Shown in pieces: positions 1 to 8,246 of a stretch of DNA of 49,912 bases. A program made the position numbers and the translations under genes. The DNA is from Bacillota bacterium (lineage in GTDB: Bacteria; Bacillota; Clostridia; Oscillospirales; Acutalibacteraceae). The stretch's first letter is position 1, and every line of letters begins with the position of its first letter. Under the pieces are notes generated by a model. The model was not told where the DNA came from, ran no database searches, and saw only the letters and a list, made by a program, of their open reading frames with translations. The stretch is taken from positions 1 to 49,912 of the forward strand of contig JAKJCA010000014.1 of NCBI GenBank assembly GCA_022706685.1, read 5' to 3'.

Positions 1-1023
1 GTTGGCGAATGCGGGGCAAAGGGACTTCCTGTCCATCCACATCTCGACGGTCATATCGTTGCAGGGCACGCCGCCCTTCAGGCTTTCGTTCCAGACGATG
101 GCGCTGCGGCCTTTTTCCCGCAGGTAAGCGCAAATCTTGGCCACAAACCAGCGCTGCAGTTCTTCTTCGCCGGCCAAGCCCTCGTCTGCGATGCGTTTTT
201 GGCAGGCAGGGCATTCACGCCAATGGTCCTTGGGCGCTTCGTCGCCTCCGATATGGATATGTTTGGAGGGGAATATATCGAGCACTTCGTCGAGGATGCC
301 GTACACCGTCTCCAGCGTCGAATCTTTGCCGGCGCACAGGATGTCGGGGAAAATGCCTTGCCTGGTCTGTACGGGGATTTGTTTGCCCGAGCAGGACAGT
401 TCGGGATAGGCCGAAATCGCCGCCGTCATGTGCCCGGGCATGTCGATTTCGGGGATCACATCGATGTGCCTTTCGGCGCAATAAGCGACGATTTCACGCA
501 GTTCGCTTTTGGTATAGAATCCGCCGTAGTGCTTTCCCGTGTGTACCTTGCCGAAGTCGGAACTCAGCCGTACCGAGCCCTTTTCGGTCAGCAGGGGATA
601 GCGTTCAATCGGAATTCTCCAACCCTGGTCGTCGGTCAGATGCCAGTGAAAGGCATTCATTTTAAACAGGGCGGCTGCGTCGACAAGGGCTTTGATGTCG
701 CCGAGTCCCGTGATGTGCCTGGCCGAATCGAGCAGAAAGCCCCGGTAGGGGAAAAACGGGCGGTCCCTGATTTCCATACAGGGCACCGCTAAGCCGGCGC
801 CGGAGAGCTGCCGCAGCGTCTGCAGGGCGTAGAAAAGTCCCCTTTCCGTACCCGCTTCTGCTTCGATGTGATCCGGAGTGATGACCAGTTTGTATTCCTC
901 CGGGCCGTATAAGTCCGGACGAAGCGTTTCCGGGCGGTTTTCCGGCGCGGCGGGGTCGCCGGGGTATTCGCCGCCGGTCAGCACGACGGAAGCGGGGTAG
1001 GGAACGACGCGGGGTTCTCTCAT
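1..1023 (-). CDS. Beta-N-acetylhexosaminidase, glycoside hydrolase family 20 (3' end beyond window)
   Basis: The minus-strand frame is open from an ATG at 1023 to the left edge (341 codons, no stop), so the C-terminus is missing. GH20 enzymes remove terminal N-acetylglucosamine or N-acetylgalactosamine from glycans by substrate-assisted catalysis. Seen: an N-terminal GH20b-like domain (about 1-85), then the (beta/alpha)8 barrel with FHWHLTDDQGWR (about 126-137), PEIDMPGH (about 191-198) and the catalytic Asp-Glu pair D261-E262 in HIGGDEAPKDHW. A GGAGGT site lies 8 bases before the ATG, which settles the start. No signal peptide is visible, so the enzyme is probably cytoplasmic and acts on imported oligosaccharides, or it is exported by another route. 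Family assignment is secure; the exact glycan is not. Confidence 0.93.
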   Translation of the reverse strand, partial: MREPRVVPYPASVVLTGGEYPGDPAAPENRPETLRPDLYGPEEYKLVITPDHIEAEAGTERGLFYALQTLRQLSGAGLAVPCMEIRDRPFFPYRGFLLDSARHITGLGDIKALVDAAALFKMNAFHWHLTDDQGWRIPIERYPLLTEKGSVRLSSDFGKVHTGKHYGGFYTKSELREIVAYCAERHIDVIPEIDMPGHMTAAISAYPELSCSGKQIPVQTRQGIFPDILCAGKDSTLETVYGILDEVLDIFPSKHIHIGGDEAPKDHWRECPACQKRIADEGLAGEEELQRWFVAKICAYLREKGRSAIVWNESLKGGVPCNDMTVEMWMDRKSLCPAFAN

Positions 1024-1048
1024 GGGGCACCTCCGTATAATCAACGGT

Positions 1049-1077
1049 ATTTTACCCGATATCATCGGTGAAATCAA
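1049..1077 (-). promoter_or_regulatory. Promoter of the GH20 gene
   Basis: Read on the minus strand: TTGATT (1077-1072), a 17-base spacer and TAAAAT (1054-1049), about 26 bases before the ATG. The spacer contains the small palindrome CCGAT-atc-ATCGG, which could be an operator. Called by inspection only. Confidence 0.5.
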
Positions 1078-1109
1078 ACAAAACAGGCCGCTGCGCTGCG
1101 GCAGCGGCC
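1070..1109 (-). terminator. Rho-independent terminator of the CorC-type gene
   Basis: A perfect 9-bp stem (GGCCGCTGC 1086-1094 with GCAGCGGCC 1101-1109) with a 6-base loop. Read on the minus strand it is followed by TGTTTTGTTTG, a U-rich tail. It lies 20 bases past the stop codon of the upstream minus-strand gene. Confidence 0.75.
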
Positions 1110-1129
1110 CGGACATCAACCCGCGCCGG

Positions 1130-2587
1130 TCAGGGCGCCTGACGTTCCGCGTCTTTCTCGCGGCTGTTCCCGTCTTTTTGTTCCGACGGCATAATCTCTA
1201 TTTTAATCTTACCGATTCGGCGGTCCTCGACGCTGAGAACCGTGAAACGCAGATTTTTATATTCCGCGGTGTTCAAGTCCCCGTCCTTTGGCAGGAAACC
1301 AAGCAGGCTGATAACAAAACCCGCGACGGTGTCATAATCGCCTTCCGGCAGTTCGGCGCCGACGATGTCGTCGATTTCATCAATGGACGTGGTACCCTCC
1401 ACCGTAAAGGTGGTTTCGTTGATTTTGGCTATTTCCTCATCCTCGTTGTCATACTCGTCCTGGATATTGCCGACAATCGTTTCCAGCAGGTCTTCGAGCG
1501 TCACCAGCCCGGCGGTGCCCCCGTATTCGTCGACCACGATAGCCATCTGGACATGGCGGGCGGTCATCTCCTTGAACAGTTCGCCGCAGCGCTTGGTCTC
1601 AGGCACATAATAGGCCTCGCGCATGATATCGCGCAGGGTCTTTTCTTCGGGCAGGCTGCTGCCGACATACTTCAAAAGGTCTTTGACATAGATGATGCCG
1701 ATAATATTGTCCGGCTCGTCGTCGTACACCGGAATCCTCGAATAGCCGTCATTTATGGCGATACTGACGGCGTCCGCGAGCGGGTCGTTCGCCTCGACGG
1801 CTGCCATATCGGTGCGGTGCGTCATGATATCGGAAACGTAGATGTCGTCAAACTCGAAAACGTTGAAGATCATTTCCTTCTGGTCGTCCTCAATAACGCC
1901 GTGTTCGCCGCCCGCGTCGACCATCATACGGATTTCTTCCTCGGTGACGGTATTCTGGCTGGCGTTGGGGTTGAACCCGAGAAGGCGTACGACGGAATTG
2001 GTCGAAAACGACAGCAGACGGATGAACGGCTTGGCTGCCCTTGCCACAAAAAGCAGCGGCCCGACGGCCTTGTAGGCCACTTTTTCCGGAATCTGCATCG
2101 CGATGCGCTTGGGTGCGAGTTCGCCCAGCACCAGCGAGAAAAAGGAAACCAGTAGCGTAATGACGACGATAAACACGCCGCTGATGAGCGACGCGTAAGG
2201 GTGCAAAGCCGCGCCGCCCGCGGACAGCATCCATTGCGTCAGCGGGTCGGCGAATGATTTTGCGGCAGATGCGGAAGCCAGGAAACCGGCGAGCGTCACG
2301 CCGATTTGTATGGTCGACAGGAAGTTGCTCGGATTGGAGGTCAGCCGGACAATCTGCCGGGCCTTTTTATTGCCTTCGTCCGCCATTTTCTGAATCTTGT
2401 TGTCATTGAGCGAAATAATCGCGATTTCACTCATTGCGAAAAACGCGTTGACGAGGATAAGAAACAGCAGCAGCAGGATTTTCAAAGTGATTTCGGTTGC
2501 CGTGACGCCGGCGGCGGAACTGCCGCCTGAGGCGGCTAAAATCTGAAGGATAAATCCGGCGGCAGGTTCGGAGCCGGGGTCGTCCAT
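1130..2587 (-). CDS. CNNM/CorC (HlyC/CorC) family membrane protein with CBS pair
   Basis: A 485-residue integral membrane protein of the CNNM/CorC family, associated with Mg2+ or other divalent cation efflux and homeostasis. Domains in order: CNNM/DUF21 transmembrane domain (about 30-215, hydrophobic helices near 33-57, 95-115 and 130-160, with GELAPKR after the third), then two CBS domains (about 235-365, starting at the EEEIRMMVDAGGEHGVI linker and including DIMTHRTDM and VVDEYGGTAGLVTLEDLLE), then the C-terminal CorC/HlyC domain (about 385-470). The ATG at 2587 is chosen because AGGAG lies 10 bases upstream and the promoter at 2637-2665 excludes upstream in-frame codons. The C-terminus is charged, as is usual. 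Monocistronic and divergent from nifJ. The transported ion is inferred from the family. Confidence 0.92.
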   Translation of the reverse strand: MDDPGSEPAAGFILQILAASGGSSAAGVTATEITLKILLLLFLILVNAFFAMSEIAIISLNDNKIQKMADEGNKKARQIVRLTSNPSNFLSTIQIGVTLAGFLASASAAKSFADPLTQWMLSAGGAALHPYASLISGVFIVVITLLVSFFSLVLGELAPKRIAMQIPEKVAYKAVGPLLFVARAAKPFIRLLSFSTNSVVRLLGFNPNASQNTVTEEEIRMMVDAGGEHGVIEDDQKEMIFNVFEFDDIYVSDIMTHRTDMAAVEANDPLADAVSIAINDGYSRIPVYDDEPDNIIGIIYVKDLLKYVGSSLPEEKTLRDIMREAYYVPETKRCGELFKEMTARHVQMAIVVDEYGGTAGLVTLEDLLETIVGNIQDEYDNEDEEIAKINETTFTVEGTTSIDEIDDIVGAELPEGDYDTVAGFVISLLGFLPKDGDLNTAEYKNLRFTVLSVEDRRIGKIKIEIMPSEQKDGNSREKDAERQAP

Positions 2588-2636
2588 GGGGACATGCTCC
2601 TTTCGGATGATACATATATTGTTATAATAATTTATA

Positions 2637-2665
2637 ATTATAGATGTTTGCCTTTGCTCTGTCAA
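2637..2665 (-). promoter_or_regulatory. Consensus sigma-A-type promoter of the CorC-type gene
   Basis: On the minus strand TTGACA (2665-2660), exactly 17 bases, TATAAT (2642-2637): both hexamers perfect. Transcription would start near 2630, about 40 bases before the ATG at 2587. Confidence 0.85.
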
Positions 2666-2784
2666 ACAAAAAGCGCGCTTTGCGCCCTGCGCGGTGCGCA
2701 TCCGCGCGGAGCCGTGCTTCGCAAACTATACAAATTCCTCGGAGCGCCGCCCGCTTTATTCTACACCGAAACGGGTGCGCTTGG

Positions 2785-2813
2785 TTTACATCCGGGCTTC
2801 GGGGTGATAAACT
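2785..2813 (+). promoter_or_regulatory. Possible nifJ promoter
   Basis: TTTACA (2785-2790), 17 bases, TAAACT (2808-2813), about 46 bases before the nifJ ATG. The -10 matches only 4 of 6. The GC-rich stretch 2670-2760 upstream can fold but no known leader is recognised there. Confidence 0.4.
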
Positions 2814-2859
2814 AATAAGAAGCGAAATGATGGATTCAGTATGCAAGGAGGATATTCAA

Positions 2860-5800
2860 ATGGCAAGAAAATCAAAAACGATGAAAGGCAACTCCGCCGC
2901 GGCTTATGTGTCCTACGCGTTCACCGAGGTGGCGGCGATTTATCCGATTACGCCTTCATCCGACATGGCGGAGGAGACCGACGCAATGTCGGCCGCCGGT
3001 GTCAAGAACATATTCGGCCAAACTGTCAAGGTCGCCGAAATGCAGTCCGAAGCCGGCGCGGCCGGCGCGGTGCACGGGTCGCTGGCCGCGGGCGCGCTGA
3101 CGACCACCTATACCGCTTCGCAGGGGCTTTTGCTGATGATCCCCAACATGTACAAAATCGCCGGCGAGCTGCTCCCCAACGTCATTGACGTTTCCGCGCG
3201 CTGTGTCGCCACGCACGCCCTGAACATCTTCGGCGACCATTCCGACATCTATGCCTGCCGCCAGACGGGCTACGCGATGCTCTGCTCCAACAACGTGCAG
3301 GAGGTTATGGACCTCGGCGCGGTCGCGCACCTTTCCACCATCAAGAGCCGCGTGCCGTTCGTCCACTTTTTCGACGGTTTCCGCACCTCGCATGAAATCC
3401 AGAAAATCAACGTATGGGACTATCAGGAACTAGCCGAAATGGTGGATATGGAAGCCGTCAACGACTTCCGCCGCCGCGCTTTGAACCCGGAACACCCTGT
3501 TCTGCGCGGCTCCGCGCAGAATCCGGACATCTTTTTCCAGGCGCGCGAAGCGTGCAATCCCTTCTATGACAATGTGGTCAAAGTGACCGAAGATTACCTC
3601 AACGAGGTCAACCGCCGCATCGGCACCAAATACAAACTGTTCAACTACTACGGCGCGCGCGACGCGGAACATATCATCATTGCGATGGGTTCCGTCTGCG
3701 ATACCGCCGAGGAAACGGTCGACTACCTCAACGCCCACGGCGAGAAGGTTGGCTTGGTTAAAGTGCACCTGTACAGGCCTTTCTCCGCCAAACACCTGGT
3801 CGCGGCTATCCCGGCGACGGTCAAGCGCATTTCCGTGCTCGACCGCACCAAGGAACCCGGCTCCCTCGGCGAACCGCTGTGGCTCGATGTCGTCGCCGCC
3901 CTCAAAGAAACGAAGTTTGAAAAAGTCCCGGTTTACGGCGGCCGTTACGGTCTGGGTTCCAAAGACACCAATCCGAGCGACATTATCGCCGTCTACCGCA
4001 ATATGGAAGCGGCGAAACCGAAAAAGCGCTTCACCATCTCCATCAACGACGATGTCACCAACCTTTCCCTTAAGAGGAAGGAGAACCCCGATACGACGCC
4101 GAAAGGCACCTTTTCCTGCAAGTTCTGGGGCCTCGGGGCGGACGGCACCGTCGGCGCGAACCAGAACTCCATCAAGATTATCGGCGACAACACCGATATG
4201 TACGCGCAGGGTTACTTCGCTTACGACTCCAAAAAGTCCGGCGGCATCACCATCTCCCATCTGCGCTTCGGGAAGAAACCCATCAAATCGTCCTATTATA
4301 TCAACCAGGCCGATTTTGTCGCCTGCCATAATCCCTCCTATGTCGATAAGTACAAAATGGTGGAGGACCTTAAAAAAGGCGGCAAGTTCCTGCTCAACTG
4401 CTCCTGGAACGCAGAGGAACTCGGCGAGTATCTTCCGGCCTCGATGAAACGCTATATCGCTCAAAACGCCATCGAGCTCTATACGATCGACGCGACCAGC
4501 ATCGCCAAGGAGATCGGCTTGGGCGGCCGCGTCAACACCATTCTCCAGGCCGCGTTCTTCAAACTGACCGGTATCATCAAAGAAGATAAAATCGTCAAGC
4601 TCATGAAAGACGCCGCGACGAAATCCTTCTCCAAAAAAGGCGAGGAAGTCGTCGCGATGAACCACGCGGCAATCGACCGCGGTTTCGGCGGCGCTGTTAA
4701 GGTCGCCGTCCCGGCCGAGTGGGCGAAAGCCAAAGATGAAACCAAACACGTCGACGTTGAGACCGACCGCGCCGAGCTGAAAAAGTTCGTTTCCGGCGTT
4801 CTGCATCCCGTCAACGCGCAGCAGGGCGATTCGCTGCCGGTATCGGTCTTTGCCCAGTCACCGGACGGCACCTTCCCGCAGGGCTCCGCGGCGTTTGAAA
4901 AACGCGGCATCGCCGTCGACGTGCCCAACTGGATCCCCGACAATTGTATCCAGTGCAACTTCTGCTCGTATGTCTGTCCGCATGCGGTCATCCGCCCGTT
5001 CGCGCTCACCGAGCAGGAAGCGGCCGAGGCGCCCGAGGGGATGAAGAACAAGCCGATGAACGGCGTCGCCGGCCTGCAGTTCGCCATTGCCGTTTCCGCC
5101 CTTGACTGCTACGGCTGCGGTTCCTGCGCCAATGTCTGCCCCGGTATGAAGGGCAACAAGGCGCTGGTCATGCAGCCTCTCGCCTCTCAGGTTCACGAAC
5201 AGGTCAACTTCAATTACGCGCTTTCGCTTCCCGAAAAAGCGGAGGTCGCCGAGAAATTCAAGGATTCCACCGTCAAAGGCAGCCAGTTCAAAACCCCACT
5301 GCTTGAGTTCTCGGGCGCCTGCGCGGGCTGCGGCGAAACGCCCTACGCCAAACTCGCCACCCAACTGTTCGGCGACAGGATGTTCATCGCCAACGCGACA
5401 GGCTGTTCCTCCATTTGGGGCGGTTCTGCGCCCAGTACCCCCTATACCGTCAACAAGCAGGGCAAAGGCCCGGCGTGGGCGAACTCCCTGTTTGAAGACA
5501 ACGCCGAATACAGTTTCGGCATGATGCTGGCCAACCATCAGATCCGGACCCGCCTTGCCGGCAGCGTACAGACGCTGGCCGGCTGCCAGGCGGCCCCCAA
5601 GGCGGTTGCGCAGGCGGCGCAGGCCTGGCTCGACACCATGAACGACGGCGAAACCAACGGCAAAGCTTCCCGGGAGCTTATCGCCGCGCTTGAAGCCAAT
5701 CCGCCCAAGCAGGACGGCTGCGCCGAGGCGGCCGCGGCGGTTCTCAAGGATGCCGACTATCTTGCCAAGAAATCCTTCTGGGCGTTCGGCGGCGACGGGT

Positions 5801-6438
5801 GGGCATACGACATCGGTTTCGGCGGCCTCGACCATGTGATTGCTCAAAACGAAGACGTCAACATTCTTATTTTCGATACCGAGGTTTATTCCAACACCGG
5901 CGGCCAGTCGTCCAAGTCAACGCCTACCGGCGCCGTCGCGAAGTTTGCCGCCGCAGGCAAAACCGTCAAGAAAAAGGACCTTGCGCGTATGGCGATGAGT
6001 TACGGCTATGTGTATGTCGCGCAAGTTGCCATGGGCGCCGACTACAATCAGTGCGTCCGGGCGTTCAAAGAGGCGGAAAGTTATAACGGGCCGTCTGTCA
6101 TCATCGCGTACGCGCCGTGTATCAACCATGGCATCAAGGGCGGCATGGGCATCAGCCAGACCGAAGAGAAGGATGCCGTCGCGGCCGGATACTGGCACAA
6201 TTTCCGCTTCGATCCGAGGCTTGCCGCGGAGGGCAAAAATCCGTTCACTCTTGACAGTAAAGCGCCGGCGGCGAGTTACCGCGACTTCATTATGAACGAG
6301 GTGCGTTACAGCTCCTTGCTCAAAGCCCTGCCCGCGGGCGCCGACGACTTGTTGAAACGTTCGGAAAACGACGCCAAAGAAAAGTACGACAACCTGGTCC
6401 GTCTCCAAGCCATGTACGAGCCCAAAGCGGCCGAGTAA
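2860..6438 (+). CDS. nifJ: Pyruvate:ferredoxin (flavodoxin) oxidoreductase, single-chain PFOR
   Basis: A cytoplasmic 1192-residue homodimeric-type PFOR, which oxidises pyruvate plus CoA to acetyl-CoA and CO2 and reduces ferredoxin. The family's usual length is about 1170-1200, so it is full length. Domain order: pyrimidine-binding N-domain with YPITPSS (about 27-33) and EMQSEAGAAGA, transketolase C-like domain, gamma domain (FWGLGADGTVGANQNSIKII), a 2[4Fe-4S] ferredoxin insert (CIQCNFCSYVCP from C696 and CYGCGSCANVCP from C750), then the TPP domain with the proximal cluster (CAGC from C821) and TPP/Mg site GGDGWAYDIGFGG (from about 977) followed by TEVYSNTGGQSS. The start is fixed by AAGGAGG 9 bases before the ATG. 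It stands alone between its promoter and a terminator. The reaction direction in vivo (pyruvate oxidation or synthesis) cannot be told from sequence. Confidence 0.97.
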   Translation: MARKSKTMKGNSAAAYVSYAFTEVAAIYPITPSSDMAEETDAMSAAGVKNIFGQTVKVAEMQSEAGAAGAVHGSLAAGALTTTYTASQGLLLMIPNMYKIAGELLPNVIDVSARCVATHALNIFGDHSDIYACRQTGYAMLCSNNVQEVMDLGAVAHLSTIKSRVPFVHFFDGFRTSHEIQKINVWDYQELAEMVDMEAVNDFRRRALNPEHPVLRGSAQNPDIFFQAREACNPFYDNVVKVTEDYLNEVNRRIGTKYKLFNYYGARDAEHIIIAMGSVCDTAEETVDYLNAHGEKVGLVKVHLYRPFSAKHLVAAIPATVKRISVLDRTKEPGSLGEPLWLDVVAALKETKFEKVPVYGGRYGLGSKDTNPSDIIAVYRNMEAAKPKKRFTISINDDVTNLSLKRKENPDTTPKGTFSCKFWGLGADGTVGANQNSIKIIGDNTDMYAQGYFAYDSKKSGGITISHLRFGKKPIKSSYYINQADFVACHNPSYVDKYKMVEDLKKGGKFLLNCSWNAEELGEYLPASMKRYIAQNAIELYTIDATSIAKEIGLGGRVNTILQAAFFKLTGIIKEDKIVKLMKDAATKSFSKKGEEVVAMNHAAIDRGFGGAVKVAVPAEWAKAKDETKHVDVETDRAELKKFVSGVLHPVNAQQGDSLPVSVFAQSPDGTFPQGSAAFEKRGIAVDVPNWIPDNCIQCNFCSYVCPHAVIRPFALTEQEAAEAPEGMKNKPMNGVAGLQFAIAVSALDCYGCGSCANVCPGMKGNKALVMQPLASQVHEQVNFNYALSLPEKAEVAEKFKDSTVKGSQFKTPLLEFSGACAGCGETPYAKLATQLFGDRMFIANATGCSSIWGGSAPSTPYTVNKQGKGPAWANSLFEDNAEYSFGMMLANHQIRTRLAGSVQTLAGCQAAPKAVAQAAQAWLDTMNDGETNGKASRELIAALEANPPKQDGCAEAAAAVLKDADYLAKKSFWAFGGDGWAYDIGFGGLDHVIAQNEDVNILIFDTEVYSNTGGQSSKSTPTGAVAKFAAAGKTVKKKDLARMAMSYGYVYVAQVAMGADYNQCVRAFKEAESYNGPSVIIAYAPCINHGIKGGMGISQTEEKDAVAAGYWHNFRFDPRLAAEGKNPFTLDSKAPAASYRDFIMNEVRYSSLLKALPAGADDLLKRSENDAKEKYDNLVRLQAMYEPKAAE

Positions 6439-6456
6439 AAAACAGATTGATATCAC

Positions 6457-6486
6457 AAAGCCCGCCGCGTTTTTGCGGCGGGCTTT
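6457..6486. terminator. Terminator hairpin between convergent nifJ and queT
   Basis: Perfect 12-bp stem (AAAGCCCGCCGC 6457-6468 and GCGGCGGGCTTT 6475-6486) around a 6-base loop, 18 bases after nifJ and 14 bases after queT on the other strand. The A/T ends let it work for both strands. Confidence 0.8.
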
Positions 6487-6500
6487 ACCTATGCCGTTGT

Positions 6501-7019
6501 TCAACGGGCCGTAAACAGTTTCGTCCTGTCCAGCGCGGCATGCAGAGGCAGACCGAGCGCGTAACACATGACAAACTCCCCGAGTCCGATCCAGGCCGCA
6601 TTGGCGGCAAAGGCTGCGATACCGGCCTTGCCGGGGGCCAGCAGGGTGATTTCCGCGCCGACGATCAGTGCGTTGAACACAACGGGCGGCAGGGGAGCCA
6701 GCCAGGGAATCTTTCTCCAGCGGATATGCCTCAAAGCGCGCGTCGAGACAGCGGCGAAGCCCGTCGCCAGCGTTCCCAGGACAATATCGACGATTCCGTA
6801 GGGGCTGCGGATATTGGCTGCGATACAGCCGATGATCAGGCCGGGGACCGCTGCCGGCGTTAAAACCGGCAGAACGGTCAGCGCTTCCGAAAGGCGAAAC
6901 TGAACCGGCCCATAGGCGAGGCCGGCCGCGGCCGAAATGTACGTGGCGGCCGCGTACAGGGCGGCGATGAGCGCGGCGTATGCGATTGTAAGCGTCTTTG
7001 GCTTTTTCAACAATGCCAC
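6501..7019 (-). CDS. queT: QueT-family queuosine-precursor transporter (ECF S component)
   Basis: A 172-residue, very hydrophobic protein with about five or six membrane helices. It matches the QueT family, the substrate-binding S component of energy-coupling-factor transporters that import queuosine precursors such as preQ0/preQ1. The signature is YGPVQFRLSEALTVLPVL (about 36-53), followed by the GLIIGCIAANI helix. The start is uncertain: a GTG at 7019 lies one base after the stop of the HAD gene, with only a weak GGGTGG nearby; an in-frame TTG a few codons later is also possible. It is translationally coupled to the HAD phosphatase gene. No preQ1 riboswitch was recognised upstream of the operon. 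The ECF energising module is not in the window. Confidence 0.8.
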   Translation of the reverse strand: MALLKKPKTLTIAYAALIAALYAAATYISAAAGLAYGPVQFRLSEALTVLPVLTPAAVPGLIIGCIAANIRSPYGIVDIVLGTLATGFAAVSTRALRHIRWRKIPWLAPLPPVVFNALIVGAEITLLAPGKAGIAAFAANAAWIGLGEFVMCYALGLPLHAALDRTKLFTAR

Positions 7020-7020
7020 C

Positions 7021-7809
7021 CTATAGATATTTGCGCAGATCCGCAAGTTTCGGCGTAACGATATCCGCCCGGATGGGAGAAGCGGCATACATTTCGTTCG
7101 TGGTGATGCCGCTGAGTACCAGGACACAGGGGATGTGATGGTCCGCACCGATGGCGATATCCGTTTCCAGACGGTCGCCGACAAAGGCGAGTTCGTCACG
7201 TTCGCAGCCGAGTTTTTTTGTCAGGTAATCGACTGTAAAGGCTGTCGGCTTTCCAAGCACCAGCGGACGTTTGCCCGTTGATGCGGCGAACAGCTCAATC
7301 ATCGAACCGGTGTCCGGTATGAATCCGCCCTCGACAGGGCAGTTGAGATCGGGATGCGTGGCGATGAAAAATGCGCCCTGCTGGATATATTGCGCCGCTG
7401 CGCGGATTTTTTCGTACGTTAGCGTCGTATCGAAACCCAGAACGACGACATCCGGATTTTCCAGCGTCAAAGGAATCCCCGCGGCAATGAAATCTGCCGT
7501 CAGTTTTTCGTTCCCGAGCAGGAAAACCGTTTGGCCGGGGTGGCGGGTGTTGAGATAGTCCGCTGCGACATGGGACGATATCACAATTCTGTCAGGCGTT
7601 GTCTTGAAACCGGCCCGCTCAAGCTTTTGCAAGCAGCTTTCAACATTATTGGAGGAGTTGTTTGAGAAAAAGCAGTAGTCTTTTCCGCTGGCCTTCAGGG
7701 TGTCGACAAAGTCGGCCGCGCCGTCAATCAGACGATCGCCGAGATAGAAGGTGCCGTCCATATCCAGGACAAAGAAGCGGGTTTTTCTAAAAATCTCTTT
7801 GTTTTGCAC
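7021..7809 (-). CDS. HAD-superfamily (subclass IIA, NagD-like) phosphatase
   Basis: A 262-residue cytoplasmic hydrolase of HAD subclass IIA, which dephosphorylates small phosphorylated metabolites such as sugar phosphates, 2-phosphoglycolate or nucleotides. Seen: motif I LDMDGT with nucleophile D16 and acid/base D18, motif II FFSNNSSN (about 47-54), the C2A-type cap, and motifs III/IV near the C-terminus with Lys in LGKPTAF and GDRLETDI. The start is a GTG at 7809 with AAGGAG 7 bases upstream. First gene of a two-gene operon with queT, which follows after one base. The substrate cannot be assigned; a link to queuosine-precursor metabolism is only suggested by position. Confidence 0.88.
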   Translation of the reverse strand: MQNKEIFRKTRFFVLDMDGTFYLGDRLIDGAADFVDTLKASGKDYCFFSNNSSNNVESCLQKLERAGFKTTPDRIVISSHVAADYLNTRHPGQTVFLLGNEKLTADFIAAGIPLTLENPDVVVLGFDTTLTYEKIRAAAQYIQQGAFFIATHPDLNCPVEGGFIPDTGSMIELFAASTGKRPLVLGKPTAFTVDYLTKKLGCERDELAFVGDRLETDIAIGADHHIPCVLVLSGITTNEMYAASPIRADIVTPKLADLRKYL

Positions 7810-7841
7810 TTGGCGCTCCTTGCTGTTTTTTGATTGCGCAG

Positions 7842-7870
7842 ATTATATCATACATCCCCTGCGGCTTCAA
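7842..7870 (-). promoter_or_regulatory. Promoter of the HAD-queT operon
   Basis: Minus strand: TTGAAG (7870-7865), 17 bases, extended -10 TGA-TATAAT (TATAAT at 7847-7842), about 33 bases before the GTG start. Confidence 0.7.
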
Positions 7871-8160
7871 CGTCCCGATGTGCTGATAACCCGTAAACGA
7901 ACCTTTGCGTATGACGGCAGACAGGACCGGGCGTCCCGCTTTCGCCGAATGATCTGCCCGGTAAAGAAAAAGTGCCTTACAAAGCAGCCGCAGCCCCACG
8001 GCCCGGAAGGTGCAAATCTTAAAAAAAACTTAAAAACACAACTTGTAGTGTATTCTCTGTTGACAGCGGATATATCTTGTGATAACATCAAGCCGTAGGC
8101 AGGGTGAAACAGCATTTCGCGAGCAAAGTCCTATTGATCGGACAAATAAGTCCAAAAAAA
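7871..8160. other. Intergenic region without a convincing gene
   Basis: About 290 bases. Seen: a plus-strand TTGACA at 8060-8065 with a weak -10 (TAACAT, 8083-8088), then a stretch near 8100-8140 and a short hairpin GGAC-aaataa-GTCC (about 8140-8153) followed by seven A. A small transcript or leader starting near 8095 is conceivable. The weak minus-strand frame through here lacks a ribosome binding site and crosses the HAD promoter, so it was not called. Confidence 0.3.
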
Positions 8161-8162
8161 TC

Positions 8163-8172
8163 GAACATTTGT
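8163..8172. promoter_or_regulatory. Upstream LexA-like site (imperfect)
   Basis: CGAACATTTGT, matching the left half of the Gram-positive SOS box (GAAC-N4-GTTC) but with GTAT in place of GTTC. It abuts the -35 element. GAACATTTGT is an exact inverted copy of ACAAATGTTC at 8215-8224, so the two sites flank the promoter symmetrically. Confidence 0.45.
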
Positions 8173-8173
8173 A

Positions 8174-8201
8174 TTGACAACCGCAAAATCAATGCTATAA
8201 T
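8174..8201 (+). promoter_or_regulatory. Consensus promoter of the small membrane protein gene
   Basis: TTGACA (8174-8179), 16 bases, TATAAT (8196-8201). Both hexamers perfect; the start would be near 8208, just before the LexA-like box. Confidence 0.85.
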
Positions 8202-8212
8202 CAGAAGCGTAA

Positions 8213-8224
8213 GAACAAATGTTC
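8213..8224. promoter_or_regulatory. LexA (DinR)-like operator
   Basis: GAACAAATGTTC fits the Bacillus/Clostridium SOS-box core GAAC-N4-GTTC exactly. It covers roughly +5 to +16 of the predicted transcript, a position where a bound repressor would block initiation. Confidence 0.6.
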
Positions 8225-8246
8225 AGATTTTTTAGGAGGGTTTTTT

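Noticed and set aside
199..792. Plus-strand frame of 197 codons opposite the GH20 gene
   Set aside because: The minus strand reads as GH20 with catalytic Asp-Glu; the plus frame has no coherent motif.
3430..4806. Long open frame (458 codons) antisense to nifJ
   Set aside because: nifJ shows full-length family motifs in the other strand; strong GC3 bias creates long antisense frames, and this one has no motif or ribosome site.
4858..5847. 329-codon antisense frame inside nifJ
   Set aside because: Composition artefact like the other antisense frames; the iron-sulfur and TPP motifs on the plus strand explain the region.
7810..7870. preQ1 riboswitch expected before a queT operon
   Set aside because: The leader between promoter and GTG is about 30 bases and shows no preQ1-I type hairpin with an A-rich tail.
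7787..7999. 70-codon minus-strand frame across the start of the HAD gene
   Set aside because: It covers the HAD promoter and ribosome site, has no ribosome site of its own and no recognised family.
8095..8160. Resemblance to a cyclic-di-GMP riboswitch (GGTGAAAC ... GCAAAGTCC)
   Set aside because: Only scattered matches; the two required helices and the tetraloop-receptor arrangement cannot be drawn.
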